A stretch of 64,000 nucleotides of DNA from CAZJLP01 sp964546955 (GCA_964546955.1 CAZJLP010000003.1:62001-126000); one strand, 5' to 3'. Positions 14,409 through 23,281 are shown, counted from the first letter of the stretch. Notes: generated by a model not told the origin, from the letters alone. Made by a program: numbers and translations.

Positions 14409-14490
14409 GGGAAGAAGTGGATGCGCCTGCCTAGGCAGGGGCTGGGGAGTGGGAGTAACGAGGAGACAAACCCGCGGTTAGGCGCGGAGG

Positions 14491-14523
14491 AAAAACGGGC
14501 CTCTCCCTACGCGGGAAAGGCCC
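14491..14523 (-). terminator. Intrinsic terminator of the porin gene
   Basis: On the minus strand GGGCCTTTCCC pairs with GGGAGAGGCCC and is followed by GTTTTT, 15 nt after the porin stop. It separates the porin transcript from urtA, which must then have a promoter in the remaining spacer or be read through. Confidence 0.8.
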
Positions 14524-14537
14524 GGCCTGAAAAATGA

Positions 14538-15524
14538 CTAGAACTTGAAGTAAGCCTGCACTCCGTAGTACATAGCCGACTCCGTGCTGATGTTCTTGTA
14601 GTCCGTGTAGGACAATTCACCGCGAACCGTGAGGTTGCTGGTGACAGCGATGCCAGGGGCAGCCGTGAAACGCAGGAATTTCGGCTCGTTGGTGCCGTCG
14701 ATCTTTTCTCCGCTGATGCGGAAGGCGGTGTTAACCCGGTCCGTGAACTTGTAGTTCATGAGGACGAGCCAGTTGTAACCCTTGTTGAAATCGCCGCCAT
14801 TCTTGTAGGCGAATTCCGCGGCAACCATGACATTCTTGGCCACGTCGTACTGAGCCCACAGGTCCCAAGTCGTGATCGCTTCACGCTGGGAGGGGAGCTG
14901 ACCGGCGGTATCGTGAGCCAGACCCGCCCACAGCACCAGGCCTTCAACGCCCGTGTACTTTTCGTACAGCTCGAAACCCGCATTGCTCTTCAACTCGCCG
15001 TCGCCTTTAAGCGTGCTGCCCGGGGGCGTATAGACGGAATCGAGCAGGCCAAAACCCGCAGCCCACATCTTGTCGGCATATTCCACCTTCACTCCGGCGT
15101 GGTAACCGGGGATTGCTCCGAGGAAGTCGCCATTGGCGAAGGAAATGGTGGGATTGTTGACGTTGAAGAACGACTCGTAGCCCAACCAGCTGAGGAATTT
15201 GCCGCCCGTGATGGAGACGCCGTTGCCGGCGTCGTAGGTGGCGTAGGCATCGAGGAGCTTGACGCTAGAGTCGCTGTCCGGCGTATGGTAGAAACTCACA
15301 ACCCCGGTGACAGGCTTGAAGGAACCGCTGAAAAGCAGGTGCGCGGCATCCAGATCGAAGCGGTCGGAGGAGGCGCCCGTCTTCGGGCTCCAATACTGGT
15401 ACGAACCGGCGAGATAACCGCTGGTCGAGAAGTTTTCGGTGAGTTTAACTTCGGCGGTAGCAGAGGCAGCGAGGGTAAGCAGTGATGCTGCCATGCCGCT
15501 GAGTTGTGTGACGCGTTTGGTCAT
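14538..15524 (-). CDS. Outer-membrane beta-barrel protein (putative porin)
   Basis: This is a 328-residue protein with a signal peptide (MTKRVTQLSGMAASLLTLAASATAEV), alternating aromatic beta-strands throughout and a C-terminal aromatic residue (YYGVQAYFKF), all typical of outer-membrane barrels recognised by BAM. Tyrosine/tryptophan-rich strands such as GYLAGSYQYWSP and YHAGVKVEYADKMWAAGF fit a porin. Directly upstream of urtA on the same strand, it may admit urea; that role is inferred from position only. ATG 15524 is chosen because the signal peptide starts there. Confidence 0.85.
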   Translation of the reverse strand: MTKRVTQLSGMAASLLTLAASATAEVKLTENFSTSGYLAGSYQYWSPKTGASSDRFDLDAAHLLFSGSFKPVTGVVSFYHTPDSDSSVKLLDAYATYDAGNGVSITGGKFLSWLGYESFFNVNNPTISFANGDFLGAIPGYHAGVKVEYADKMWAAGFGLLDSVYTPPGSTLKGDGELKSNAGFELYEKYTGVEGLVLWAGLAHDTAGQLPSQREAITTWDLWAQYDVAKNVMVAAEFAYKNGGDFNKGYNWLVLMNYKFTDRVNTAFRISGEKIDGTNEPKFLRFTAAPGIAVTSNLTVRGELSYTDYKNISTESAMYYGVQAYFKF

Positions 15525-15875
15525 AGACGTGTGTTTTGGTTGGATGTTAGTTGCAGACGCGTAGGCCCATCCGGAGACAGACGAACGAGAAGCACGGGCG
15601 ACTTTAGCAGGTTGCTTGCCACGCATCGGGAAAATCCCGATAGGATCAATTTTGTTCATCAACCCGGGCATTTTCGCTCATGCCGGCTCATTCGAAGCCA
15701 TCCTGACGCGTATGGTTTGCGGGTGGAAGCTGTTGTAACCTAACAAATCACGGCTAAGTCCCGCCGCCCACCCTTCCAGGAGAGTTGAAACCTGACCTCC
15801 AGGGAGGTTGGATCGAGAGCCGCGAAATCGGTCCCCCCAGCCGTATCCGCCAACCCTCTCTCCGCCAAAGAGCAG
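15525..15875. other. Spacer upstream of the porin gene
   Basis: About 350 nt without a supported gene. It should hold the promoter of the porin-urt transcript. A small perfect hairpin around ATCGGG...CCCGAT (about 15625-15641) lies some 100 nt upstream of the porin start and could be an operator or leader structure. I see no clear promoter consensus. Confidence 0.35.
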
Positions 15876-16364
15876 CTACGCCATTTTCGTCGAATCACCC
15901 GGCTTCGCCGGCGGAAGATCTCCAAAATTACCCTTCTCAGCTGCCCTCACGAATCCTTCGGTCACGCTCTTCAGTTCCTCCCAACGGGCGCGAATCGTTT
16001 TGGCCTCAGGCGCCGTGATTTTCTGGTCAGCCGCGGCGCTGGCAATGACCTGCAGCATGTCCGCGAATTCCTGAACAATGTCGTTGGTGGCGGGAATAAG
16101 AGAATACGGATGCGGTTTCGCTTCAGGATTCGTGATGAAAAATCCACCCGAACGCTCGCAAACCCATTGGGCGATGCGCTTGTCGTGAGTAATCCTCAGC
16201 AACTGGTCGATACGATCGAGCGGGTTGTTCGCGCCGCTTCCCGCTTCGTCGTTCGGGGGCTCGGCCCACTTATAGATAAGAGAGAGCGACAATCCCATCT
16301 CGGCCGAAATCTGCTTGGCACTTGTTTTCTTCAGGACCTCCTTCAGCACCTCGTGGGATTCCAT
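15876..16364 (-). CDS. Phage CII-like regulatory protein
   Basis: This is a 162-residue protein. Residues 5-35 (LKEVLKKTSAKQISAEMGLSLSLIYKWAE) form a helix-turn-helix and the following LDRIDQLLRIT, then WVCERSGGFFI, match the arrangement of the Phage_CII (CP76) family, although here it is chromosomal and not in a prophage. The C-terminal part is helical. It is divergent from sucC across a periodic inverted repeat. The role is unknown; a transcriptional regulator is likely. Confidence 0.65.
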   Translation of the reverse strand: MESHEVLKEVLKKTSAKQISAEMGLSLSLIYKWAEPPNDEAGSGANNPLDRIDQLLRITHDKRIAQWVCERSGGFFITNPEAKPHPYSLIPATNDIVQEFADMLQVIASAAADQKITAPEAKTIRARWEELKSVTEGFVRAAEKGNFGDLPPAKPGDSTKMA

Positions 16365-16413
16365 GGGAGTCAACCCTGGCTGTTCGCTAGTCGGAAGGCA
16401 ATCCTTCACCGTC

Positions 16414-16528
16414 CTAAGAAGATAGAGGATAGAAGATAGTGGATAGAGCAAGCGGTCCGGGCCAGATTACCACCTCCCACACCCAAACGCAGCACACGCG
16501 GGTACCTCTATCATCCATCCTCTTTCCA
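16414..16528. repeat. Periodic inverted repeat, 7-nt period (GGATAG type)
   Basis: The left arm 16414-16448 has AAGATAG, AGGATAG, AAGATAG, TGGATAG. The right arm 16504-16528 has CTCTATC, ATCCATC, CTCTTTC. It lies in the divergent spacer between the CII-like gene and sucC. Confidence 0.75.
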
Positions 16529-16596
16529 TTTCGGACCGTATCTTCCGATTTTAGGCGTGCCTTCGCGGCAATCCTCGTGGCAAATCGTGTCCATCC

Positions 16597-17778
16597 ATGA
16601 ACATTCACGAGTACCAAGCCAAGGCCCTGTTCGAGAAGTTCGGCATCGCCGTACCCAAAGGGGTTCCAGCCAAGTCTCCCGCCGACTTCGATGCGTCGCT
16701 CGCGCAAATGCCCGAGGGACCCACGATGGTAAAATCGCAAATTCATGCTGGCGGGCGCGGCAAGGGCACGTTCTCGGACGGCTTCAAAGGCGGCGTGAAG
16801 TTTTGCAAGACCAAGGCTGAGGCGAAGGACATCGCGGGCAAGATGCTTGGCAACACGCTGGTCACTCTCCAGACGGGGCCGTCCGGACGTAAAGTACAGA
16901 CGGTGTACTTTACTGTCGCGAGCACGATCAAGAAGGAGTATTACCTCGCCATCTTGCTGGACCGCGCCACCTCGCGGCCGGTCATCGTCGCTTCGACGGA
17001 AGGCGGCGTGGAGATCGAGAAGGTCGCGCACGATACGCCGGAGAAAATCTTCAAGGTCTACATCGATCCGGCCTACGGCCTGGCGGACTTCCAAATCCGT
17101 GAGCTGTTGTTCAAACTCGGTTTCAACGCCGCGGAGCAAAAGAACGCCGGAAAGCTGATCAAAAATCTCTATACCATGTTCTGGGAGACCGACGCCTCCA
17201 TGGTCGAGGTCAACCCCCTCATCACGACTCCGGCCGACGAAGTCCTCGCTCTGGACGGCAAAGTTTCCTTCGACGACAACGCGCTCTACCGCCATCCCGA
17301 AATCGTGGCCTTGCGCGACCTGAACGAAGAGGATCCGAAAGAAGTCGAAGCCTCAAAGTTCAGCCTGAGCTACATCGCACTGGACGGCAATATCGCCTGC
17401 CTAGTGAACGGCGCCGGCCTCGCCATGAGCACCATGGATATCATCAAGCATTACGGTGGAAATCCGGCCAACTTCCTCGATGTCGGCGGAGGCGCCTCGA
17501 AGGAACAGGTGGTCGCGGCCTTCAAGATCATCCTGACGGACCCGAAGGTGAAGGGAATCTTCGTGAACATCTTCGGCGGCATCATGGACTGCAACATCAT
17601 CGCCAACGGCATCGTTGAAGCGGTCAAAGAAGTGGGCCTGAAGCTGCCCCTCGTGGTCCGCCTTGAAGGCAACAATGTCGTCGCCGGCAAAGAAACTCTC
17701 GCCAAATCCGGCCTCACCATTGTGTCCGGCGACACCATGGCCGACGCCGCTCAGAAAATCGTCAAACTGGTAGCGTAA
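16597..17778 (+). CDS. sucC: Succinate-CoA ligase (ADP-forming) subunit beta
   Basis: This is a 393-residue ATP-grasp subunit that binds nucleotide and succinate in the TCA-cycle step succinyl-CoA to succinate. Signature segments: MNIHEYQAKALFEKFG, KSQIHAGGRGKG, GFNAAEQK, WETDASMVEVNPL, and GNPANFLDVGGGA followed by GIFVNIFGGIMDCN. It is followed by sucD after a 94-nt spacer filled by a periodic repeat. The start lacks a Shine-Dalgarno sequence. Confidence 0.97.
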   Translation: MNIHEYQAKALFEKFGIAVPKGVPAKSPADFDASLAQMPEGPTMVKSQIHAGGRGKGTFSDGFKGGVKFCKTKAEAKDIAGKMLGNTLVTLQTGPSGRKVQTVYFTVASTIKKEYYLAILLDRATSRPVIVASTEGGVEIEKVAHDTPEKIFKVYIDPAYGLADFQIRELLFKLGFNAAEQKNAGKLIKNLYTMFWETDASMVEVNPLITTPADEVLALDGKVSFDDNALYRHPEIVALRDLNEEDPKEVEASKFSLSYIALDGNIACLVNGAGLAMSTMDIIKHYGGNPANFLDVGGGASKEQVVAAFKIILTDPKVKGIFVNIFGGIMDCNIIANGIVEAVKEVGLKLPLVVRLEGNNVVAGKETLAKSGLTIVSGDTMADAAQKIVKLVA

Positions 17779-17784
17779 CGCAGC

Positions 17785-17872
17785 AGTTGAGAGATGAGAG
17801 TTGAGAGCCGATCCGGCAAAACTCCGTCTCAGCGACTCTCAACTCTCAACCCTCAACTCTCAACTTTCCTCC
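17785..17872. repeat. Periodic inverted repeat, 7-nt period (CTCTCAA type)
   Basis: The left arm 17785-17810 has GAGAGAT, GAGAGTT, GAGAGCC. The right arm 17834-17870 has five units (CTCTCAA, CTCTCAA, CCCTCAA, CTCTCAA, CTTTCCT). The right arm runs up to the sucD ATG, so it forms the whole ribosome-binding region. A related element lies before purD at 47119-47188. Confidence 0.85.
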
Positions 17873-18796
17873 ATGTCCATCCTCGTCACTCCTGAAACCA
17901 AAATCCTGGTCCAAGGCATCACCGGTTCGTTCGGTGCTCGCCACGCGCAGCTCTCGCTCGACTACGGCACGCAGGTCGTGGCCGGTGTGACCCCCGGAAA
18001 GGGTGGACAATTCTTCGAGCACAAGAATCACAAGGTACCCATATTTAACACCGTCGCCGAAGCGATCAAAGCCACGGGAGCCACCGTTTCCGCGATCTTC
18101 GTGCCTCCTCCCTTTGCCGGCGACGCCATCCTAGAATGCGTCGATGCCGGTCTGGACCTCGCCATCGCCATCACGGAGGGCATTCCAGTCCGCGACATGG
18201 TGCGGGTGAAACGCGCCATGGCTGGCCGAAAGACACGGCTGGTCGGCCCCAATTGCCCCGGGATCGTCACGCCGGGCACGGGCGCTCAATCCCATGGCGG
18301 GTGCCGGATCGGCATTTCCCCGGGTTATATCCACAAAAAGGGGCATGTGGGCGTCGTGTCGCGTTCCGGCACGCTCACCTACGAAGCCGTTTTCCAGCTG
18401 ACCTCCAAAAACATCGGCCAAAGCACATGCGTGGGGATCGGCGGAGACCCGGTCAATGGCACCTCGCACTTGGATGTGATCAAACTGTTCAATGACGATC
18501 CTGAGACGCACGGGATCATCATGATTGGCGAGATCGGGGGCACCGCAGAAGTGGAAGCGGCCAAGTGGATCAAAGCGAACGTCAAGAAGCCCGTCGCCGG
18601 TTTCATTGCCGGAGCCACCGCTCCCGCCGGCCGGCGCATGGGTCATGCCGGGGCAATCGTCGGCGGAGTCGAAGACACTGCTGAAGCCAAGATCGCCGCC
18701 TTCAAGGAAGCCGGAATCGAAGTGGCAATCACGCCCTCCGACATGGCCGACGCACTGCTCAGAGCGGCAAAGGCCAAGGGTGTCGCGCTGAGCTGA
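17873..18796 (+). CDS. sucD: Succinate-CoA ligase subunit alpha
   Basis: This is a 307-residue subunit that binds CoA and carries the phosphorylated histidine. Visible: SILVTPETKILVQGITGSFG at the start (CoA-binding Rossmann), GPNCPGIVTPG, IGEIGGTAEVEAA and the active-site GHAGAIVGG. ATG 17873 is chosen from family alignment; the longer frame upstream is repeat DNA. Confidence 0.97.
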   Translation: MSILVTPETKILVQGITGSFGARHAQLSLDYGTQVVAGVTPGKGGQFFEHKNHKVPIFNTVAEAIKATGATVSAIFVPPPFAGDAILECVDAGLDLAIAITEGIPVRDMVRVKRAMAGRKTRLVGPNCPGIVTPGTGAQSHGGCRIGISPGYIHKKGHVGVVSRSGTLTYEAVFQLTSKNIGQSTCVGIGGDPVNGTSHLDVIKLFNDDPETHGIIMIGEIGGTAEVEAAKWIKANVKKPVAGFIAGATAPAGRRMGHAGAIVGGVEDTAEAKIAAFKEAGIEVAITPSDMADALLRAAKAKGVALS

Positions 18797-18885
18797 TGCC
18801 GTTGCGGCGTCGATTATTCGATGTCTCGTTCTTCTTCCCAATAGTCTGCGCACGGCGGCGATCGCACCGCAACCCACCGGCTGGG

Positions 18886-19062
18886 CGGCCCCCAAGAAAA
18901 TCGTTCTCGTTCTCTTACTCCTACTCATTCTCGCTCCCACAGACCTCTCAGACATTCCATCTGAGACGACCTTCTGTTGAGCATCGCGATTCCGACCTTC
19001 CGAGCCAACGGGGTCGAGAACGAGTAGGAGTAAGAGAACGAGAACGATTTCTTGGGGTGGCT
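18886..19062. repeat. Long inverted repeat with 6-nt period (GAACGA type)
   Basis: The left arm (about 18886-18937) and right arm (about 19012-19062) are nearly perfect reverse complements over about 45 nt. Right-arm units are GAACGA, GTAGGA, GTAAGA, GAACGA, GAACGA. The 75-nt loop contains a small hairpin of its own (TCTCAGACA...ATCTGAGA). The element fills the convergent spacer between sucD and pyrD. A second copy of the same unit family is at 58880-58927. Confidence 0.85.
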
Positions 19063-19083
19063 CACCGCCCCACCCCTACCGCC

Positions 19084-20151
19084 TCAATACTTCCGCTGCC
19101 GGTCCCATAACGCCCAAGCCAAATCGCGCGCGAATAATCCGCCGCGGTACACGAAGCCGGTGTAGACTTGGACCAGGGTGGCGCCGGCGTCCAGTTTCTC
19201 GCCCGCACTGGCTTCGTCGACGATGCCGCCGACACCGACGATGGGCAGCTTGCCGCCCATCGTCCGCGAAATATAGCGGATGATCTCCGTCGAGTGCGCG
19301 CGCAACGGGGCGCCGCTGAGCCCCCCCGCTTCGTTCACCTTCGCGAAATAACCGGGCCGGGCCAACGTCGTATTCGTGGCTATGATACCGGAAAGGCCGA
19401 AATCGGCGATCGCCCGCAACACCGCGTCGATTTGGGTGAAACTCAAATCGGGCGCGATCTTCAAAAGGACCGGCACGGTTGGCTTGGCGCTCCGCTCCGC
19501 GCGTTCCCGATTGGCGGTCATGATCGCCCCCAAAAGCTCCCGCAGCCGCTCCTCATCCTGCAGTTTTCGCAAGTCCGGCGTATTGGGGCTGCTCACGTTG
19601 AGCACCAGGTAGTCGGCGTGGTCGGCTAATTGGGCGAAAGAACTAAGATAGTCCCCCACGGCATCCTCTAGCGACGCCGCCTTTGATTTGCCTAGATTCA
19701 CGCCCAGGGGAATGGGGCGTCGGCCCGGCCCAGGCTGGCTGCCGAGACGTGCGGCGACTTTGGCTGCGCCGTCGTTGTTAAACCCCATCCGGTTGATTAC
19801 CGCCAGTTCACTCGGGTACCGGAACATTCGTGGCTTCGGATTCCCCGGCTGCTCCAACGCGGTAACCGTACCAATCTCCACGTGGCCGAAGCCCAGGGCG
19901 GCCGCGGCAGGCCACGCCCGGGCATTTTTGTCGAAACCGGCGGCCAGGCCCACGGCATTGGGAAAAGTAAGGCCAAACGCTTGGATTGGGCGGGTTTGGC
20001 CCTTTGGGAGCTGATGAAATCGCTCCAGAATTCCGCAAATGGGCCGAAGCTTGCCCAATAGCGACATCCCCCGGACGCCGAGCTCATGTGCGCGCTCCGA
20101 ATCGAGCCTAAACAGGAGGGGACGCGCGACGTTTTGGTAGAAGAAGCCCAT
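19084..20151 (-). CDS. pyrD: Dihydroorotate dehydrogenase (quinone), class 2
   Basis: This membrane-associated FMN enzyme oxidises dihydroorotate to orotate in pyrimidine synthesis. The 355 residues include the N-terminal amphipathic region of class 2 enzymes (MGFFYQNVARPLLFRLDSE), AVGLAAGFDKNA, NRMGFNNDG, LNVSSPNTPDLRKLQ with the catalytic serine, and LSGAPLRAHSTEIIRYI, then VGVGGI. The ATG at 20151 begins the conserved region. Its 3' end faces sucD across the long inverted repeat. Confidence 0.96.
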   Translation of the reverse strand: MGFFYQNVARPLLFRLDSERAHELGVRGMSLLGKLRPICGILERFHQLPKGQTRPIQAFGLTFPNAVGLAAGFDKNARAWPAAAALGFGHVEIGTVTALEQPGNPKPRMFRYPSELAVINRMGFNNDGAAKVAARLGSQPGPGRRPIPLGVNLGKSKAASLEDAVGDYLSSFAQLADHADYLVLNVSSPNTPDLRKLQDEERLRELLGAIMTANRERAERSAKPTVPVLLKIAPDLSFTQIDAVLRAIADFGLSGIIATNTTLARPGYFAKVNEAGGLSGAPLRAHSTEIIRYISRTMGGKLPIVGVGGIVDEASAGEKLDAGATLVQVYTGFVYRGGLFARDLAWALWDRQRKY

Positions 20152-20413
20152 GGCACCCGCGACACTCGGGACCCGCCAACGAAAAATCAAGAACCACGGC
20201 CTTTAGCCGCTATCAAACGAGGGGGCCGAATGATGCATATTTCATCAGATTATTTTTGTGCTTGTTTTTCGATTTCTGCCTCGCACGCTGCGCCTGCATT
20301 TCCGCCCGGTCCTCGTCCCGCGGAGGCTGGAGGTGAAAAAGTTAAAGAATTTCACTTTACCGGTTTGACTCTGCTAAAGCCCGGCATTTTTGCTCCGAAG
20401 ACCTTACCAAGCC

Positions 20414-21220
20414 ATGGCCAAATCCTCCACAACTCTCGACTGGTGTATCGTTCGCTTGGGCGAAGATCACAACTGGTGGGTGAACGAAGTTAGCGATCCA
20501 GTCCGTTGGGACGTCGATGGCCTCAGTATCATCGACCCACGCCAAGTCGCCCACCTGGTCGAGCTAATCGAGCCCCTGCGCGATTACGGCTTCGACCAAG
20601 ACGTGATGGAAGGCGCCTTCATCCCCTTTCGCATTGAAAAAGATCTGGGCGAGGGCCGTGTCCGGCTGAAACGAGTCAAAGACTCGATTTTTGAGTCCGA
20701 CGAGAAGCTTTTCGCGCTGCCCGACGTGATCGATGAGGAAAACGGACCTTACGCCGATTTGCTCGACCATCTCACGCGCTTGCGCGTAAAGATGCTCAAC
20801 GATCTCTTCGATTTCGAATCAAAGCTCACCGTCGACGAAGTCGAGGACGAGATTCGCGAAGACCAGAATACGAATTTCATCGAAGGCAAAGCCATTCATA
20901 CCTTCGAAGAAATCACCACCATTCTCGAATACGTTCCCGCCGGTTGGGATACCGACGAAGAATCCGCCGCGAAGGAAGTCGACGATGATGACGACGATTT
21001 GCCGGAGTTGGACGAAGAAGAGGAAGAAAAACTCAAGAACGACGAGTCGCTCAAATGGGATGAGGACGAGGAAGAGGACAAAGAGAAGGCCGAGGGCGAC
21101 AAAGACTCTGACGACGAAGATTCCGACGACGATGAGGACTCGGATGATGACGACGAGGACGAGGAAGAAGAGGAAGACGACGACGATAAGCCCAAACGCA
21201 AGTCCAAGGGCAAAAGGTAA
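20414..21220 (+). CDS. Acidic protein with a long Asp/Glu-rich C-terminal tail
   Basis: This 268-residue protein has a folded N-terminal half (residues 1-180: LDWCIVRLGEDHNWWVNEVSDP, LIEPLRDYGFDQDVMEGAFIP). A tail of about 80 residues then consists almost only of D, E and S, ending in basic KPKRKSKGKR. The polyacidic tail resembles those of histone- or nucleic-acid-mimicking and chaperone-like proteins. I know no functional assignment. It appears to be a lineage-restricted protein; no partner is suggested by its neighbours. Confidence 0.8.
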   Translation: MAKSSTTLDWCIVRLGEDHNWWVNEVSDPVRWDVDGLSIIDPRQVAHLVELIEPLRDYGFDQDVMEGAFIPFRIEKDLGEGRVRLKRVKDSIFESDEKLFALPDVIDEENGPYADLLDHLTRLRVKMLNDLFDFESKLTVDEVEDEIREDQNTNFIEGKAIHTFEEITTILEYVPAGWDTDEESAAKEVDDDDDDLPELDEEEEEKLKNDESLKWDEDEEEDKEKAEGDKDSDDEDSDDDEDSDDDDEDEEEEEDDDDKPKRKSKGKR

Positions 21221-21264
21221 GATCGTTGCCTTTTTACGAGGTTTGGCTCACTCCACCTCGTAAC

Positions 21265-21864
21265 ATGGCATTCGCTCTTCGGCTGCGCATTCTCCCCTAC
21301 GCGCTCGCGGCGCTGGTCGCGCTGCTCGGTGGCTGCGAAACCCGCTCCACCCAAGGCAGCGGTAACCCCAAATTGCCGGAATCTTCCTCAGTCGCCGCGC
21401 TGCGGCCAGGCGACAGTTTGGTCATCGCGCTGCAAGGCATTCCCGATCCAACCAACAGTTCGGTTCAGATCGACGAGCAAGGGCTGATCAACCTCCCCTT
21501 CATCGGCAGCGTCAGCGCCGCAGGGGCCACCACCGCCGGTCTCTCTCAGCGGATTCGCGAGACTTACGTGAGCAAGAAAATCTACACGGCGCTCGATGTC
21601 TCGGTCGCCGTCACCGAGCGCTATGTTTACGTCGGGGGCGAAGTCGCCCGGCCAGGACGCATTGTTTGGACCCCTGATCTCACGATTACAAAGGCGGTCC
21701 AGGCGGCCGGGGGATTTACCCTCTATGCCCGCGAGACCCGAGTGAGCCTCGTGCGCGACCGCCTGGCCTACGACATCAACGTCACCCTCGCTCAGCGGTC
21801 GCCGGCCGAAGACCCGCATCTCATGCCCGGAGACTCGATCCAGGTTCCAAAGTCGCCCTATTGA
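21265..21864 (+). CDS. Polysaccharide export lipoprotein (Wza/KpsD-like)
   Basis: This is a 199-residue lipoprotein (lipobox LLGGC) with the Poly_export domain (LRPGDSLVIALQGIPDPTNSS, IDEQGLINLPFIGSVSAAG) and one SLBB-type segment (VYVGGEVARPGRIVW, TITKAVQAAGGFT). It is much shorter than Wza (about 380 residues) and lacks its C-terminal outer-membrane helix. No other capsule genes are near. It likely works in polysaccharide secretion or periplasmic assembly. Confidence 0.85.
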   Translation: MAFALRLRILPYALAALVALLGGCETRSTQGSGNPKLPESSSVAALRPGDSLVIALQGIPDPTNSSVQIDEQGLINLPFIGSVSAAGATTAGLSQRIRETYVSKKIYTALDVSVAVTERYVYVGGEVARPGRIVWTPDLTITKAVQAAGGFTLYARETRVSLVRDRLAYDINVTLAQRSPAEDPHLMPGDSIQVPKSPY

Positions 21865-21896
21865 AGGATGGTCAAAAAGGCCTCCGAAAAATGGTT

Positions 21897-22042
21897 TTGA
21901 AGGTAGGGCGGAGCCTCCGGACCCGCCGTCGTGTGCAGCCAACGTAGCAGAGACTTCTGCGCAGCGCTGGTCAGCGTCAAAACGTATGCGCCCATGCCCT
22001 CTCCTCCGACGGCAAGTCGAGGACGCCTTGCCCTACCTTCCG
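21897..22042. repeat. Intergenic inverted repeat (GGTAGGGC type)
   Basis: The left arm near 21897-21930 (GAAGGTAGGGCGGAGCCTCC) and right arm near 22005-22042 (GGACGCCTTGCCCTACCTTC) are inverted around about 80 nt. It fills the Wza-like to hemE spacer. Periodicity is less clear than in the other elements, but placement and design are the same. Confidence 0.6.
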
Positions 22043-22127
22043 ATCGGACCCTACCTCGCTCCATCCTGCCCCCCTCGTCGGTTTTCCTTTCCCACACCCC
22101 CACGTCTGTGACTAAGTGGGGGCGTCA

Positions 22128-23159
22128 ATGACTTCCCGAGAACGATTCCTCGCTGCTTGCGCCTGTCGCCCGCTCGAAAGGCCTCCCCTTTGGATCATGC
22201 GGCAAGCAGGGCGATATCTCCCCGAATACCGGGCGCTCAAAGCCAAGTCTTCCTTTCTCGAGATGGTCAAAACGCCGGCCCTCGCGACCGAAGTCACGCT
22301 GCAGCCGTTGAAGCGATTCCCCCTCGACGCGGCCATCCTCTTCTCCGACATCCTCGTGATCCCTGAAGCGCTGGGGCAGCCTTATTCATTCCGGGAGGAA
22401 GGCGGCATCGCGATGGCCTACCGGCTGGAGACGAAAGCGCAGATCGAGGCCCTCGCGCCGCCCGAGGCCATCGCCGAAAGGCTAGCGTACGTGTCGGAGA
22501 CGCTCGTTCTCCTAAAGAAAGAGCTCGCCGGCTCGAAAGCCCTGCTGGGGTTCGGAGGCTCCCCCTGGACCCTGGCCACGTATATGGTCGAGGGCGGCAG
22601 CTCAGACGACTTCGAACGAGTGAAGCATCTTTTCTACACGGAGCGCCCCTTGTTCGAGGCGCTCATGGAAAAGCTGACCGCGGCCTTGATCGCCTATTTC
22701 AAGCTGCAGATCGCAGCGGGTGCCGACGCCATCCAGATCTTCGATTCGTGGGGCGGCATCATCGCAGGTCACGATTATCAGGCCGCCTCCCTGCGCTGGA
22801 TTCACGGGATTATCTCCGCGCTCCCTCGCGATTTTCCAGTCATCCTCTACGCAAAAGGCACCGCCCCGCATCTTATGGATCAGGCCTTTGCCGGACCGCG
22901 CGTGCTGAGTGTCGATTGGACAAACGACCTCGCAATCGTGCGAAGGACATTGCCGGCCAACATTGCGGTGCAAGGAAACATGGATCCTGTCTTGATGCAG
23001 ACGAGCTCCGAGATCGTCAGGCGTGAGGCGATCCGACTCCTCGAGTCAATGCGCGGCGCGTCGGGGCATATTTTCAACTTGGGCCATGGAATCACGCCGA
23101 CCGCGAAAATCGAATGCGTGCAAGCCCTCGTCGACACCGTGACTGCCTGGCGCAACTAG
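22128..23159 (+). CDS. hemE: Uroporphyrinogen decarboxylase
   Basis: This converts uroporphyrinogen III to coproporphyrinogen III in heme synthesis. The 343 residues contain the signature PPLWIMRQAGRYLPEYR near the N-terminus, the conserved DAAILFSDILVIPEALG, GFGGSPWTLATYMVEGG, and FNLGHGITP near the C-terminus. ATG 22128 is chosen; a GTG at 22116 is possible. It lies upstream of hemG. Confidence 0.97.
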   Translation: MTSRERFLAACACRPLERPPLWIMRQAGRYLPEYRALKAKSSFLEMVKTPALATEVTLQPLKRFPLDAAILFSDILVIPEALGQPYSFREEGGIAMAYRLETKAQIEALAPPEAIAERLAYVSETLVLLKKELAGSKALLGFGGSPWTLATYMVEGGSSDDFERVKHLFYTERPLFEALMEKLTAALIAYFKLQIAAGADAIQIFDSWGGIIAGHDYQAASLRWIHGIISALPRDFPVILYAKGTAPHLMDQAFAGPRVLSVDWTNDLAIVRRTLPANIAVQGNMDPVLMQTSSEIVRREAIRLLESMRGASGHIFNLGHGITPTAKIECVQALVDTVTAWRN

Positions 23160-23281
23160 TACCGATGGCTGTACCCTTCGCTCGAACCAAGAGCCTCTGA
23201 CGGCATTGTCGCTCCTTTGACTCAATCGGCGCGGACTAGCAAAAATCAGCATTTCAAAGGTTCCCCGAGATCGAGCATCGC

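Noticed and set aside
21226..21264. An earlier start for the polysaccharide export lipoprotein
   Set aside because: The signal peptide and lipobox distance fit the ATG at 21265; the upstream codons would place 13 extra polar residues before the signal sequence.
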